A stretch of 64,000 bases of DNA from Amycolatopsis nivea (GTDB taxonomy: Bacteria > Actinomycetota > Actinomycetes > Mycobacteriales > Pseudonocardiaceae): positions 16,058 through 80,057 of the forward strand of contig NZ_SDLT01000015.1 of NCBI RefSeq assembly GCF_004522235.1, given 5' to 3'. The stretch's first letter is position 1. The number at the start of each line of letters is the position of its first letter. A program made the position numbers and the translations under genes. Under the pieces are notes generated by a model, which worked only from the letters and a program-made list of their open reading frames with translations, was not told where the DNA came from and searched no databases. Positions 35,812 to 44,057 of this stretch are shown one piece after another.

Positions 35812-37221
35812 TCAGCCGTCGAACACCCGGCGCAACCGGGCGAGACCGGGTCCGATCTCCTCCGCCGCGATCGCGCCGTAGCCGAACAGCAGCCCGTGCC
35901 GCCGCGACGCCACGGAGAAATCGCCGAGCGAAAACAGCCGCACGCCCGCCCCGGAGGCCTTCCGCGCGAAGCCGCGCAGATCCCGGTCCGCCGACGCGCT
36001 CAGGTGCAGACCCGCCGACGCGGGAACCGGCTCCAGCACGTCGGCGAATTCCGCCCGGAGGCGGTCGACGAGGAGGTCGTGGCGGGCGCGGTAGATGCCG
36101 CGCATCCGGCGGACGTGCCGGGCGAACCCGCCTTCCGCGATGAACGCCGCGACCACCGCTTGTTCGATGCCCGGGGAATGCCAGTCGGCGAGGTATTTCG
36201 CCTTCACGATCGCTTCCGCCAGAGCGGGCGGAGCGGCGAGAAAACCCAGTCGCAGCGCGGGAGACAGGACTTTCGAGAACGAGCCCACGTAGACCACCCG
36301 GCCGTGAGAATCCAAGCTGTGCAACGGTTCCAGCGGTCGCCCGGAGTAGCGAAACTCGGTGTCGTAGTCGTCCTCGACCACGACTGCGCTGTTGTCCTCG
36401 GCCCAATCGAGCAGCTCTCGGCGGCGAGCCGGCGACATCGCGACACCGAGCGGGTACTGGTGCGACGGCGTCACGTGCACCAGACGAGTGCCCCGCAGGA
36501 TCGCGTCGACCACGAGGCCCTCGTCGTCCACCGGAACCGGCGCGACGCGCACCCCGAGCGTGCCCAGCAGCAGGCGCGGCGGCGGGTAACCGGGATCCTC
36601 GACGGCAGCCAGGTCGCCGGGTCGCAAGAGGACGCGGGCGACGAGGTCGATCGTCTGTTGCGCGCCCGAAGTGATCACGAGGTGTTCCGGGCGCACGCGA
36701 ACGTTCCGGGACACCGCGAGGTGCCGCGCGAGTTCGGTGCGCAGCCGGGGATCGCCCTGGGGCTCGCCGTAAGTCATCAGTTCGGCGTGGGAGCTGCGCA
36801 ACGCCTGGGTCGTCAGCCGACGCCAGGTGTCGAACGGAAACAGCCGTACATCCGGTACTCCGGCACGGAAATCGAACTCCGGCGGGTTCGTGAACGCTTT
36901 CGGCGGCGCGGGCACGTCTGTCCACTCTGGACGCGGCTGGACGCCTTCGGCGAACCTGGCCGGTTCGGCAAGCCGTGGCGCGGCGCCGGTGCGCACGTAG
37001 GTACCCGCGCCGACTCGGCCGGCGAGGAATCCTTCCGCGGTGAGGCGTTCGTACGCCGCGGTGACGGTGGTGCGCGAAACGGCCAGCTGGCGTGCCAGTT
37101 CCCGGGTCGGCGGCAGCACGTCGCCGTCGCGCAGCCGCCCGTCGAGCACCGCTTCGCGGATCTGGCGGTAGATCTCGTCGCGATGGCCGCGAGCGCCGGA
37201 CAGGTCCAGGTGCAGGTCCAC
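35812..37221 (-). CDS. MocR/PdxR-type transcription regulator (GntR-aminotransferase)
   Basis: 469 residues. N-terminal GntR winged helix (about 8-75: PPTRELARQLAVSRTTVTAAYERLTAEGFL) fused to a fold-I aminotransferase-like domain with the PLP lysine in SFSKVLSPALR and DPGYPPPR, VEDDYDTEFRY. MocR proteins sense PLP or amino compounds. GTG start lies 6 bases after TAGGCT. It diverges from the DinB-like gene; a shared inverted repeat in the gap suggests it controls itself and that gene. Confidence 0.9.
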   Translation of the reverse strand: MDLHLDLSGARGHRDEIYRQIREAVLDGRLRDGDVLPPTRELARQLAVSRTTVTAAYERLTAEGFLAGRVGAGTYVRTGAAPRLAEPARFAEGVQPRPEWTDVPAPPKAFTNPPEFDFRAGVPDVRLFPFDTWRRLTTQALRSSHAELMTYGEPQGDPRLRTELARHLAVSRNVRVRPEHLVITSGAQQTIDLVARVLLRPGDLAAVEDPGYPPPRLLLGTLGVRVAPVPVDDEGLVVDAILRGTRLVHVTPSHQYPLGVAMSPARRRELLDWAEDNSAVVVEDDYDTEFRYSGRPLEPLHSLDSHGRVVYVGSFSKVLSPALRLGFLAAPPALAEAIVKAKYLADWHSPGIEQAVVAAFIAEGGFARHVRRMRGIYRARHDLLVDRLRAEFADVLEPVPASAGLHLSASADRDLRGFARKASGAGVRLFSLGDFSVASRRHGLLFGYGAIAAEEIGPGLARLRRVFDG

Positions 37222-37227
37222 GCGTCC

Positions 37228-37233
37228 AGCCTA
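37228..37233 (-). promoter_or_regulatory. -10 element of the MocR-type gene
   Basis: TAGGCT on the minus strand, 6 bases before the GTG start at 37221; leaderless type. Confidence 0.55.
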
Positions 37234-37234
37234 G

Positions 37235-37282
37235 ATTGGTCCACCGCAGTTGGCCCGGTTTTGGCTCTCTTCCTGGACCGAT
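37235..37282. promoter_or_regulatory. Inverted repeat in MocR/DinB divergent promoter
   Basis: ATTGGTCCA at 37235-37243 and TGGACCGAT at 37274-37282 are complementary at 8 of 9 positions, centres 39 bases apart (near four helical turns). Placed between the two -10 elements it is a likely operator for the MocR-type protein. Confidence 0.55.
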
Positions 37283-37290
37283 CTGGCGGT

Positions 37291-37296
37291 TAGCGT
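37291..37296 (+). promoter_or_regulatory. -10 element of the DinB-like gene
   Basis: TAGCGT, 6 bases, then ATG at 37303; leaderless type. Confidence 0.6.
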
Positions 37297-37302
37297 GAGC
37301 CC

Positions 37303-37881
37303 ATGACCACGTTCGACCTCGACCGGCAGTCCCTGCTCGTTCTCGACCCGATCGTCTCGGAGATCACCGCGGCGGACCTCGACCGGCCCACGCCGTGCGC
37401 CGGCTGGACGCTCGCCGACCTGCTCCGCCATCAAGTCAGCGAAAACCACGCCTTCGCCGAAGCAGCGCGCAACGGCTCCGCGAAGGACTGGGACAGCGGT
37501 CAGCTCGGCGAAGACCCGTACGCCGCGTACGCAGCTTCGGTGACCGACTACCTCGCTGCGTACGGAGAAGCCGACGTCGCGGAACGAGAGATTGCCATCA
37601 ACACCTTCGGCACCTTCTCGGGCACAGTCGCGATGGCCATGCACCTCGTCGACACCGTGGCGCACGGCTGGGACCTCGCCAAGACTCTCGACGTCGCGTA
37701 CAACCCGGTGCCAGACGCGGTGCACGCCGCCCTACAGTTCGCGCTCATGATCCCGACCGACCCGAAGGAACGCGTCGAACGCGGGACCTTCGCGCCGGTG
37801 GTGCCCGTCGACACCGGCGAAAGCGAACTGGACCAGTTCCTCGGCAGGCTGGGCCGCGACCCGCGGTGGCGCGTCAGCTGA
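37303..37881 (+). CDS. TIGR03086-type metal-binding protein (DinB/mycothiol-dependent superfamily)
   Basis: 192 residues of the four-helix DinB-like fold. Metal ligands expected at His of LLRHQVSEN (about 43) and in MHLVDTVAHGWDLA (about 115-125). Begins with the typical TPCAGWTLADLLRHQ segment. Relatives include mycothiol-dependent isomerases and transferases, but no substrate is known for this subgroup. Convergent with the zinc metallopeptidase, with an 8-base tail overlap. Confidence 0.85.
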   Translation: MTTFDLDRQSLLVLDPIVSEITAADLDRPTPCAGWTLADLLRHQVSENHAFAEAARNGSAKDWDSGQLGEDPYAAYAASVTDYLAAYGEADVAEREIAINTFGTFSGTVAMAMHLVDTVAHGWDLAKTLDVAYNPVPDAVHAALQFALMIPTDPKERVERGTFAPVVPVDTGESELDQFLGRLGRDPRWRVS

Positions 37882-38776
37882 CCTTGTCCGCCGGGGCCGA
37901 CCAGGTGTCGCAGGCCGCCGGACCGGCTCCGGTGTAACCGGCCTTCGCCCAGGCCAGCTGGTTCGCGCGGGTGCCGTGGTCGCCGCTGTCGTCGGCGCGG
38001 CCGTAATCGGCGACGGCGGCGTTCGCGGTGGCCCGGCTGATCGACCCGCGGTCCGCCGCGGCGTTGAGGAACAACGCGCCGAAACAGTTCGCCTGGAGCT
38101 CGATCCGGCGCACGACCGCCTTGTCCGCGTCGCTGCTCGGTTCCGGCGAACCCATCTCCGTGCTCGCCGCGTCGAGGATGCCGCTCTCGCGCTGCACGTG
38201 GTGGCCGTACTCGTGCGCGAGCGTCGCCAGATGCCGGGCTCGGCTCAGCCCGGCGTCCGACAGCATCCACTCGGTGGGCGCGTAGATCGTGGCGTCGCCG
38301 CCGCAGTAGTACGCGACCGCCTCGTTCCGGGACGGCGCGCTGCCGCACGCACTGGTCTTCGGCAGCGTGACCGACACCTTGACCGGCAGGTTCGGCTCGT
38401 CCGCTTTGTCCAGCGCGGGCTGCCACGCCTGCTTCAGGCAGCCCACGAGCGCGGTGTAGAAGGTCTTGAGCTGCTCCGGGTCCCGGCTCAGGTCCGGCAG
38501 GTCGCACGACACCGGACCGAGCGCGACGCCCTCGGCCAGCAACGGGTTGCCGCTGAGCTTGCGCACCGGTTTGGCGTCCTGGCGGTCCGGCATCGCGTCG
38601 GCGTCCGGGGCCGCGATCGCGTGCCCGGACACCTCGTGCGGCACCACGGCCATGAGCGCGAGCGTGACCGCGACGATGGCCACCGCCGCCACGGCGCCCA
38701 GCGCTTTGCCCGCCTTCCGGCGCGGCGGCGGCTGCGGTGCTGCGGGAGGCCACGGGCCCCCGGCGTAATACGTCAT
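37874..38776 (-). CDS. Neutral zinc metallopeptidase, YpfJ-like
   Basis: 300 residues. Pro-rich cytoplasmic N-terminus, one membrane helix (about 25-47) and an extracytoplasmic metallopeptidase domain with HEYGHHVQ (HExxH) near 190 and downstream acidic ligand in RRIELQANCFGA. Cys residues in the exported part (CDLPD, CGSAPS, YYCGG) may form disulfides. Family function is poorly known. ATG start with GGGAGG. Confidence 0.88.
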   Translation of the reverse strand: MTYYAGGPWPPAAPQPPPRRKAGKALGAVAAVAIVAVTLALMAVVPHEVSGHAIAAPDADAMPDRQDAKPVRKLSGNPLLAEGVALGPVSCDLPDLSRDPEQLKTFYTALVGCLKQAWQPALDKADEPNLPVKVSVTLPKTSACGSAPSRNEAVAYYCGGDATIYAPTEWMLSDAGLSRARHLATLAHEYGHHVQRESGILDAASTEMGSPEPSSDADKAVVRRIELQANCFGALFLNAAADRGSISRATANAAVADYGRADDSGDHGTRANQLAWAKAGYTGAGPAACDTWSAPADKVS

Positions 38777-38883
38777 TCCTCCCCCTCCCGACCAGCATAC
38801 GGAGACCGCGCGCGGGCCTGGATCACGAAACGGGAACGCCGGGATCCTGGCCGGATCCGCGAGCGGCAGCGAGACTGGACGCT

Positions 38884-40893
38884 ATGACTGTCGAAGATCC
38901 GTACCTGTGGCTTGAAGACGTGACGGGCGACGAGGCGCTCGAATGGGTCCGTTCGCGCAACGCGGAGACGCTCGACGCGCTCACCGCGAGCGAGAGGTTC
39001 GGGCAGCTGCGGGACTCGATCCGCGAGGTGCTCGACGCGGGCGGGCGGATCCCGTACGTCGCGCGCCGGGGGACGCACTACTACAACTTCTGGCAGGACG
39101 CCAACCACCCGCGCGGGCTGTGGCGGCGCACCACGCTGGAGCAGTACCGCACCGCCGAACCGGACTGGGAGATCCTGCTCGACGTCGACGCGCTCGCCGC
39201 GGCCGAGGACGAGAACTGGGTCTGGAAGGGTGCCGCGGTGCTGCGTCCCGGGCACCGGCTCGGCCTGGTCCAGCTGTCGAGGGGCGGCGCGGACGCGACC
39301 GTCGTCCGCGAGTTCGACCTCGACGCGCACGAGTTCGTGGAGAACGGCTACACCCTGCCCGAGGCGAAGCACCGGATCGGGTGGATCGACGCCGACCGGG
39401 TGTACATCGGAACGGACTTCGGCCCGGGCTCGCTCACCACGTCCGGCTATCCGCGGCTGGTGAAGGAATGGCGGCGCGGCACCCCGATCGAGGACGCGGT
39501 GCTCGTCGCCGAGGGCAAGCCGGACGACGTCGCGGTGATGGCGTACCACGACCCGACCGAGGGTTTCGAACGCGATTTCGTACGCCGGGCGATCGATTTC
39601 TACCGCACCGAGTACTTCGAGCGGACCCCGTCCGGGCTGGCCAAACTGGACCTGCCCGAGGACGTCGAGGTGTCCACGCACCGCGAATGGCTCCTGGTGC
39701 ACCCGCGCAGCGCGTGGACTGTCGGCGGCACCGAACACCCCGCGGGCACGCTGCTCGCGATCGGCTACGAGGCGTTCAAATCGGGCGACCGCGAGTTCAC
39801 CGCGCTGTTCACCCCGGACGCGCACACGTCGCTGGACTACTACACGTGGACCCGCAACCACCTGCTGCTCGCGACGCTGCACGACGTCAAGTCGGAGCTG
39901 CGCGTGCTGACTCCCGGCCCGGACGGCTGGGCCGAAGCGGAACTGGGCGGTGCGCCGGAATTCGGCAGCGCGCAGATCGTCGACACCGAACCGGACGTCG
40001 ACGACGAGTACCTGGTGGATTCCTCCAGCTACGTCCAGCCGTCCACGCTCACCCGCGGCGTCGTCGGCGGCGACGTCGAGGTGCTGAAGCAGGCGCCCGC
40101 GTTCTTCGACGCGGCCGGGATCGAGGTCAGCCAGTACTTCGCGACGTCGGACGACGGCACGAAGATCCCGTACTTCGTCGTCCGCCCGCCGGGCGCGGAA
40201 AACGGCCCGACGCTGCTGTACGGGTACGGCGGTTTCGAGGTTTCGCTGACCCCTTCGTACGGCGGGGTCGTCGGCCGGTCCTGGCTCTCGCGCGGCGGAA
40301 CGTACGTGGTCGCGAACATCCGCGGCGGCGGCGAGTACGGCCCGGAATGGCACATGCAGGCGGTGAAGGAGAACCGGTACAAGGCGTTCCAGGACTTCGC
40401 CGCGGTCGCGCGCGATCTCGTCGCGCGGGGCATCACGACGAAGGAACGGCTCGGCATCCAGGGCGGCAGCAACGGCGGGCTGCTGATGGGCGTCATGCTC
40501 ACCCGTTACCCGGAGCTGTTCGGCGCGATCGTGTGCCAGGTGCCGCTGCTCGACCTGAAGCGTTACCACCTGCTGCTGGCCGGTGCGTCGTGGATGGCCG
40601 AATGGGGCGACCCGGACGTCCCGGAGGAGTGGGAGTACATCTCGAAATACTCGCCGTACCAAAACGTTTCCGCGGACGGCGAGTACCCGCCGATCCTCTT
40701 CGTCACCTCCACCCGCGACGACCGCGTGCACCCGGGGCACGCGCGCAAGATGTTCGCGCGGATGCGGGAGCAGGGCCACGACGTGGAGTACTTCGAGAAC
40801 ATCGAAGGCGGCCACGGAGCGGCGGCGGACAACGAACAACTCGCGTTCCGTTCAGCGGTCGCGTACGAATTCCTCTGGTCGAAGCTTTCCTAG
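38884..40893 (+). CDS. Prolyl oligopeptidase family serine peptidase (S9A)
   Basis: 669 residues. N-terminal seven-bladed propeller (about 60-400) and C-terminal alpha/beta hydrolase with GGSNGGLLMG nucleophile elbow, STRDDRVH for Asp and EGGHGAAA for His. Cleaves short proline-containing peptides in the cytoplasm; no signal peptide. Start ATG is preceded by GAGACT at 7 bases, a weak -10. Its stop overlaps that of the opposing gene. Confidence 0.92.
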   Translation: MTVEDPYLWLEDVTGDEALEWVRSRNAETLDALTASERFGQLRDSIREVLDAGGRIPYVARRGTHYYNFWQDANHPRGLWRRTTLEQYRTAEPDWEILLDVDALAAAEDENWVWKGAAVLRPGHRLGLVQLSRGGADATVVREFDLDAHEFVENGYTLPEAKHRIGWIDADRVYIGTDFGPGSLTTSGYPRLVKEWRRGTPIEDAVLVAEGKPDDVAVMAYHDPTEGFERDFVRRAIDFYRTEYFERTPSGLAKLDLPEDVEVSTHREWLLVHPRSAWTVGGTEHPAGTLLAIGYEAFKSGDREFTALFTPDAHTSLDYYTWTRNHLLLATLHDVKSELRVLTPGPDGWAEAELGGAPEFGSAQIVDTEPDVDDEYLVDSSSYVQPSTLTRGVVGGDVEVLKQAPAFFDAAGIEVSQYFATSDDGTKIPYFVVRPPGAENGPTLLYGYGGFEVSLTPSYGGVVGRSWLSRGGTYVVANIRGGGEYGPEWHMQAVKENRYKAFQDFAAVARDLVARGITTKERLGIQGGSNGGLLMGVMLTRYPELFGAIVCQVPLLDLKRYHLLLAGASWMAEWGDPDVPEEWEYISKYSPYQNVSADGEYPPILFVTSTRDDRVHPGHARKMFARMREQGHDVEYFENIEGGHGAAADNEQLAFRSAVAYEFLWSKLS

Positions 40894-41450
40894 ACCAGCC
40901 CCCGGGGCCGCGCCCGCACGCGCGGCCCCGGGCGGATCGACGGTCCTCTGTGGGCCTCCGCGAGCGCCCGCTCGAACCGTGCCCAGGCGTCGGTGACGAA
41001 CGCCAGCCACGGCACGCCGAGCCGCCGCAACGCGCGCCCGTGGCCGACTAACACGCCGCCGGTTTCCACGATCGCTTTGGCTCGCCATCTCGCACTCGCT
41101 GAGATTCGTTGCCGCCGCAACCGATCCACGTGATAGCTGAGCTGCCGTTCCACCCCGGCGGACACCCGGGCGGCGACCTCCACGGTGACCGGGTCGCGGG
41201 TGCCGTCCCGCAACGCGCTGTAGTAGCCGAGCGCGAGCACGTCGGAGATCAGCTGGCTCATCACGTCGCTTTTCGCTGACTGGCTTGCGGTTTCGAGAAG
41301 CCTCAGCTCTTCCGGCGGGTGCCGGAACCTCCGGACGCTGCGCGCCACCACCGGATCCAGCGGAACCCCGCTCCCCCACACCGGCCGCGGCCGGACCTTC
41401 CGTCGCCGAGCCTCCGCCTCGAACACCGCACTCCAGTCCACGGCAGCCAT
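40890..41450 (-). CDS. Hypothetical protein, Arg-rich C-terminus
   Basis: 186 residues that I cannot assign. Mostly alpha-helical appearance with Ala/Arg-rich segments (AARVSAGVERQLSYHVDRLRRQRISASARWRAKA) and a basic Pro/Arg tail. No signal peptide or membrane helix. Overlaps the prolyl oligopeptidase stop by four bases. It diverges from the TetR gene and could be a target of it; this is inference. Confidence 0.6.
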   Translation of the reverse strand: MAAVDWSAVFEAEARRRKVRPRPVWGSGVPLDPVVARSVRRFRHPPEELRLLETASQSAKSDVMSQLISDVLALGYYSALRDGTRDPVTVEVAARVSAGVERQLSYHVDRLRRQRISASARWRAKAIVETGGVLVGHGRALRRLGVPWLAFVTDAWARFERALAEAHRGPSIRPGPRVRARPRGLV

Positions 41451-41529
41451 GCTGCCGCCCGGATGTGCCGGTGCCGCGGGGAGAATGTGGAGATTCAGTG
41501 GGGGCGAGTTCGCACCCGGCCTTGTTACT

Positions 41530-41547
41530 GTACCTACTAGTATGTAC
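41530..41547. promoter_or_regulatory. Palindromic TetR-type operator
   Basis: GTACCTACTAGTATGTAC: 16 of 18 bases are self-complementary. It lies just before the TetR gene start at 41557 and covers an upstream in-frame ATG, so it fits autorepression of the three-gene operon. Confidence 0.75.
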
Positions 41548-41556
41548 GGTGACCTT

Positions 41557-42114
41557 ATGTCCACGAGAGACCAGCTCATCGCGAGCACGCAGGACCTGCT
41601 GTGGGAGCGGGGGTACGTCGGCACCAGCCCGAAGGCGATCCAGCAGCGCGCCGGGGCCGGGCAGGGCAGCATGTACCACCACTTCACCGGCAAGGCCGAC
41701 CTGGCGCTCGCCGCAATCCGGCAGAACGCCGACGATCTGCGCGCCTCCGCCGAGACCGCGTTCGCCCAGGGCACGACGGCGGTCGAACGCGTTTCGGCCT
41801 ATCTGCTGCGCGAGCGGGACGTCCTGCGCGGCTGCCCGGTCGGACGGCTGGCGCTGGACCCCGAGATCGTCACGAACCCGGAATTGCGTGCGCCGCTGGA
41901 GGAAACGTTCGACTGGCTGCGCGGCCGTCTCGCCGAAGTGCTCGCTGAGGGCATCGCGAACGGCGAACTCCCGAGCGACCTCGACCCAGCGGCAACGGCA
42001 ACCACGCTGGTCGCGGTGTTGCAAGGCGGGTACGTCCTCGCCCGATCATCCGGGACGGTCGAGCCGTTCGACCAAGCGATCCGTGGCGCGCTCGCACTCC
42101 TCGGCCAGCGGTGA
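41557..42114 (+). CDS. TetR/AcrR family regulator
   Basis: 185 residues. N-terminal helix-turn-helix (TRDQLIASTQDLLWERGYVGTSPKAIQQRAGAGQGSMYHHFTGKADL) and a C-terminal ligand domain of the TetR_C_33 type with Cys in RGCPVGRLALDPE. ATG at 41557 preferred since the alternative ATG at 41542 lies inside the palindrome. Stop overlaps the next gene start (GTGA). Likely represses its own operon, with the ligand unknown. Confidence 0.88.
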   Translation: MSTRDQLIASTQDLLWERGYVGTSPKAIQQRAGAGQGSMYHHFTGKADLALAAIRQNADDLRASAETAFAQGTTAVERVSAYLLRERDVLRGCPVGRLALDPEIVTNPELRAPLEETFDWLRGRLAEVLAEGIANGELPSDLDPAATATTLVAVLQGGYVLARSSGTVEPFDQAIRGALALLGQR

Positions 42115-42641
42115 CGTCGATGTACGCCATGCAGTACGAGATCGATTTGCCCGCTGGATACGACATCGAGCGCCGAGTCGCGACCCGAGGCCACCGCACT
42201 GACGCGTTCCCCGGCTTGGGACTGAAGGCATATCTGGTGCGCGACAACCAGTACGCGCCGTTCTACCTGTGGGCCGACACCGCCGGCATGAGCCGATTCC
42301 TTTGGGGAGGCGGCGGATTCGACGGCATAGTCCAAGATTTCGGCCGACCGCCCGTACACCATTGGACCGGCGCGCGCTGTCTTCCCGGCCCAGCGCGCGC
42401 GGCCGCTCCGACGTTCGCGACTAAACGTGTCGGGCAGTTTTCGGAAGACATCGACCGCGAACTAGCCGAACTCGCGCAGCTGTCCCAAAACCCAGCCGTG
42501 CACACGACCGCACTGGCCATCGACCCGAAGCGCTGGGAAACCGTGCGCTTCACCCTCTGGGCCACCATCCCGGACGAGGACAGCGACGTCCAGTACCGGG
42601 TGCTTCACCTGTCCCGCCCCGAAATCGACCAGCTGAGCTGA
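42111..42641 (+). CDS. DUF4865 family protein
   Basis: 176 residues resembling the DUF4865 family: YAMQYEIDLPAGYDIERRVATRGHRTDAFPGLGLKAYL and RDNQYAPFYLWADTAGMSRFLWGGGGF are its conserved regions. Function is unknown; it regularly sits with a TetR regulator and a tautomerase, as here. GTG start overlaps the TetR stop; the ATG three codons later is an alternative. Confidence 0.8.
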   Translation: MTSMYAMQYEIDLPAGYDIERRVATRGHRTDAFPGLGLKAYLVRDNQYAPFYLWADTAGMSRFLWGGGGFDGIVQDFGRPPVHHWTGARCLPGPARAAAPTFATKRVGQFSEDIDRELAELAQLSQNPAVHTTALAIDPKRWETVRFTLWATIPDEDSDVQYRVLHLSRPEIDQLS

Positions 42642-42650
42642 GAGGTCCCC

Positions 42651-43034
42651 ATGCCGCTCGTCCGCATCGACGTGCTGTCCGAACCGAACGCCGACCGTCT
42701 CCCCACCATCGGCGAAGCCGTGCACCAGGCGATGACCGAAACCATCGACGTCCCCGCCGACGACCGGTTCCAGATCCTGAACAGCCACGCCCCGGGCCGA
42801 TTGCGTTACGACCCAGGCTATTTCGGCGTCCAGCGCGACGACGACATCGTGTACATCGCCATCACAATGCGCGCCGGCCGCACCAACGAACAGAAAACCG
42901 CGTTGTACCGGCGAGCGACCGAACTCATCGCCGAGGCAACGGGGATCGAACCGCGGAATGTGTTCTTCAGCCTGACGGAAAACCACGAGGTGGACTGGTC
43001 GTTCGGCGAGGGTGTCGCGCAAATGCTTTCTTGA
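42651..43034 (+). CDS. Tautomerase superfamily protein (4-OT/MSAD-like)
   Basis: 127 residues. Pro2 becomes the N-terminal catalytic base once Met is removed. Length and the fused two-unit layout (RGRTNEQK-like TMRAGRTNEQKTALYRRATELIAEATGIEPRNVFFSLTENHEVDWSFGEG) resemble malonate-semialdehyde decarboxylase-like tautomerases. Nine bases after the DUF4865 gene, with GAGAGG as ribosome binding site. Third gene of the TetR operon. Confidence 0.85.
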   Translation: MPLVRIDVLSEPNADRLPTIGEAVHQAMTETIDVPADDRFQILNSHAPGRLRYDPGYFGVQRDDDIVYIAITMRAGRTNEQKTALYRRATELIAEATGIEPRNVFFSLTENHEVDWSFGEGVAQMLS

Positions 43035-43144
43035 CGCTTTCTTGCGCAAGGAACTGCCGTGACTCCTCATCGCGGAAACCGCTCCCCGGCAAGGCACCGC
43101 TGTGCCAAACTGCGGTTGGTCGTTTGCCGTTGAGGGGGTCCCCG

Positions 43145-43963
43145 TTGACCGAGGAACGTTACCAGCCCGATAGTCGCGCTAACCACCTCGAAGCTTGGAA
43201 GCTCACTCGGTCAGGATCCGCGTGGTTCCTCCAGTATCGCGGCGTCCCGGCGGTCACTGATCACGTTCTCGGTATTCTTCCCAGGGCGAAAGCCGTCGGC
43301 ACCCTCAGCCACGACCCTCAGTGGCCTTACCGGATCCGCATGGATTTCAAGCCGGACGGATCCTTGGCGGAGTTCCTGGATTTCTTGCAGGAAGTTCTCG
43401 TCATCCACATCAGGCAAAAAGGCTGTCTGGATGCCGCGATTGCACTGGACTTCTACACGCGACCAGCCAAGAACGGGTCAGGCGACCTGGTTTACACGTC
43501 GACAGCGCAGTCGATCCGGCTGATCAAGCATTACGAATCCGCCGAGCAAGCCGAAGTGGACCGGGCCGGGCAGGAGCTGTGCCGTTCGCTGAGCGACGCG
43601 ATAGTTCGCCACGAGTGGTTCAACGAAGCCACTCGGATTCTCGCCGTTCCCGGACATGCCCGAGACAAGCCGTCCGTCAGCGTCCTGCTCGGCACGCTGC
43701 TGTCGCGGGAGCTCGGCATCGAACTGACCTCGGTCAGTTGCACAACCCCGCTGCGGAAACCCGCCAAACTCATGTCTCCGCGCGAGCGCGCCACCATGCT
43801 CCATGAGTTTCGAGTCGACGAAGACCTTGCCGGCGAGACAATCCTTGTCTTGGACGACGTCTACCACACCGGCTACACCATGGCGGGCGTCGCGAACGCA
43901 GCGCGAAGGGCCGGGGCCGGCACAGTGCTCGGACTCGCCGCCGCTAGGAATCTACGCCGCTAG
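43145..43963 (+). CDS. Phosphoribosyltransferase-domain protein, orphan
   Basis: 272 residues. The C-terminal part has a PRTase fold with the PRPP loop ILVLDDVYHTGYTM (about 237-250) and an ELG..VSCTTPLRK segment. The N-terminal 150 residues are unknown. TTG start with GAGGGGG upstream is chosen; the frame remains open but runs without a good start. Third-position GC is clearly lower than in the neighbours, suggesting acquisition. No partner gene is next to it. Could act in nucleotide salvage, DNA or tRNA modification, or defence; not decided. Confidence 0.75.
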   Translation: MTEERYQPDSRANHLEAWKLTRSGSAWFLQYRGVPAVTDHVLGILPRAKAVGTLSHDPQWPYRIRMDFKPDGSLAEFLDFLQEVLVIHIRQKGCLDAAIALDFYTRPAKNGSGDLVYTSTAQSIRLIKHYESAEQAEVDRAGQELCRSLSDAIVRHEWFNEATRILAVPGHARDKPSVSVLLGTLLSRELGIELTSVSCTTPLRKPAKLMSPRERATMLHEFRVDEDLAGETILVLDDVYHTGYTMAGVANAARRAGAGTVLGLAAARNLRR

Positions 43964-44000
43964 CTCGCGTGTACGTCCGATTCCTGCCGGGACAAACGTC

Positions 44001-44037
44001 AGCCGGGAAGGGACAGGCACACTGCCCCTTCCCGGCT
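44001..44037. terminator. Hairpin between the phosphoribosyltransferase gene and nrdJ
   Basis: A 16-base stem with one mismatch (AGCCGGGAAGGGACAG and CTGCCCCTTCCCGGCT) and a 5-base loop between convergent genes; likely bidirectional. There is no U tract. Confidence 0.8.
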
Positions 44038-44057
44038 GTGTCTCGCTTAACGACCGA

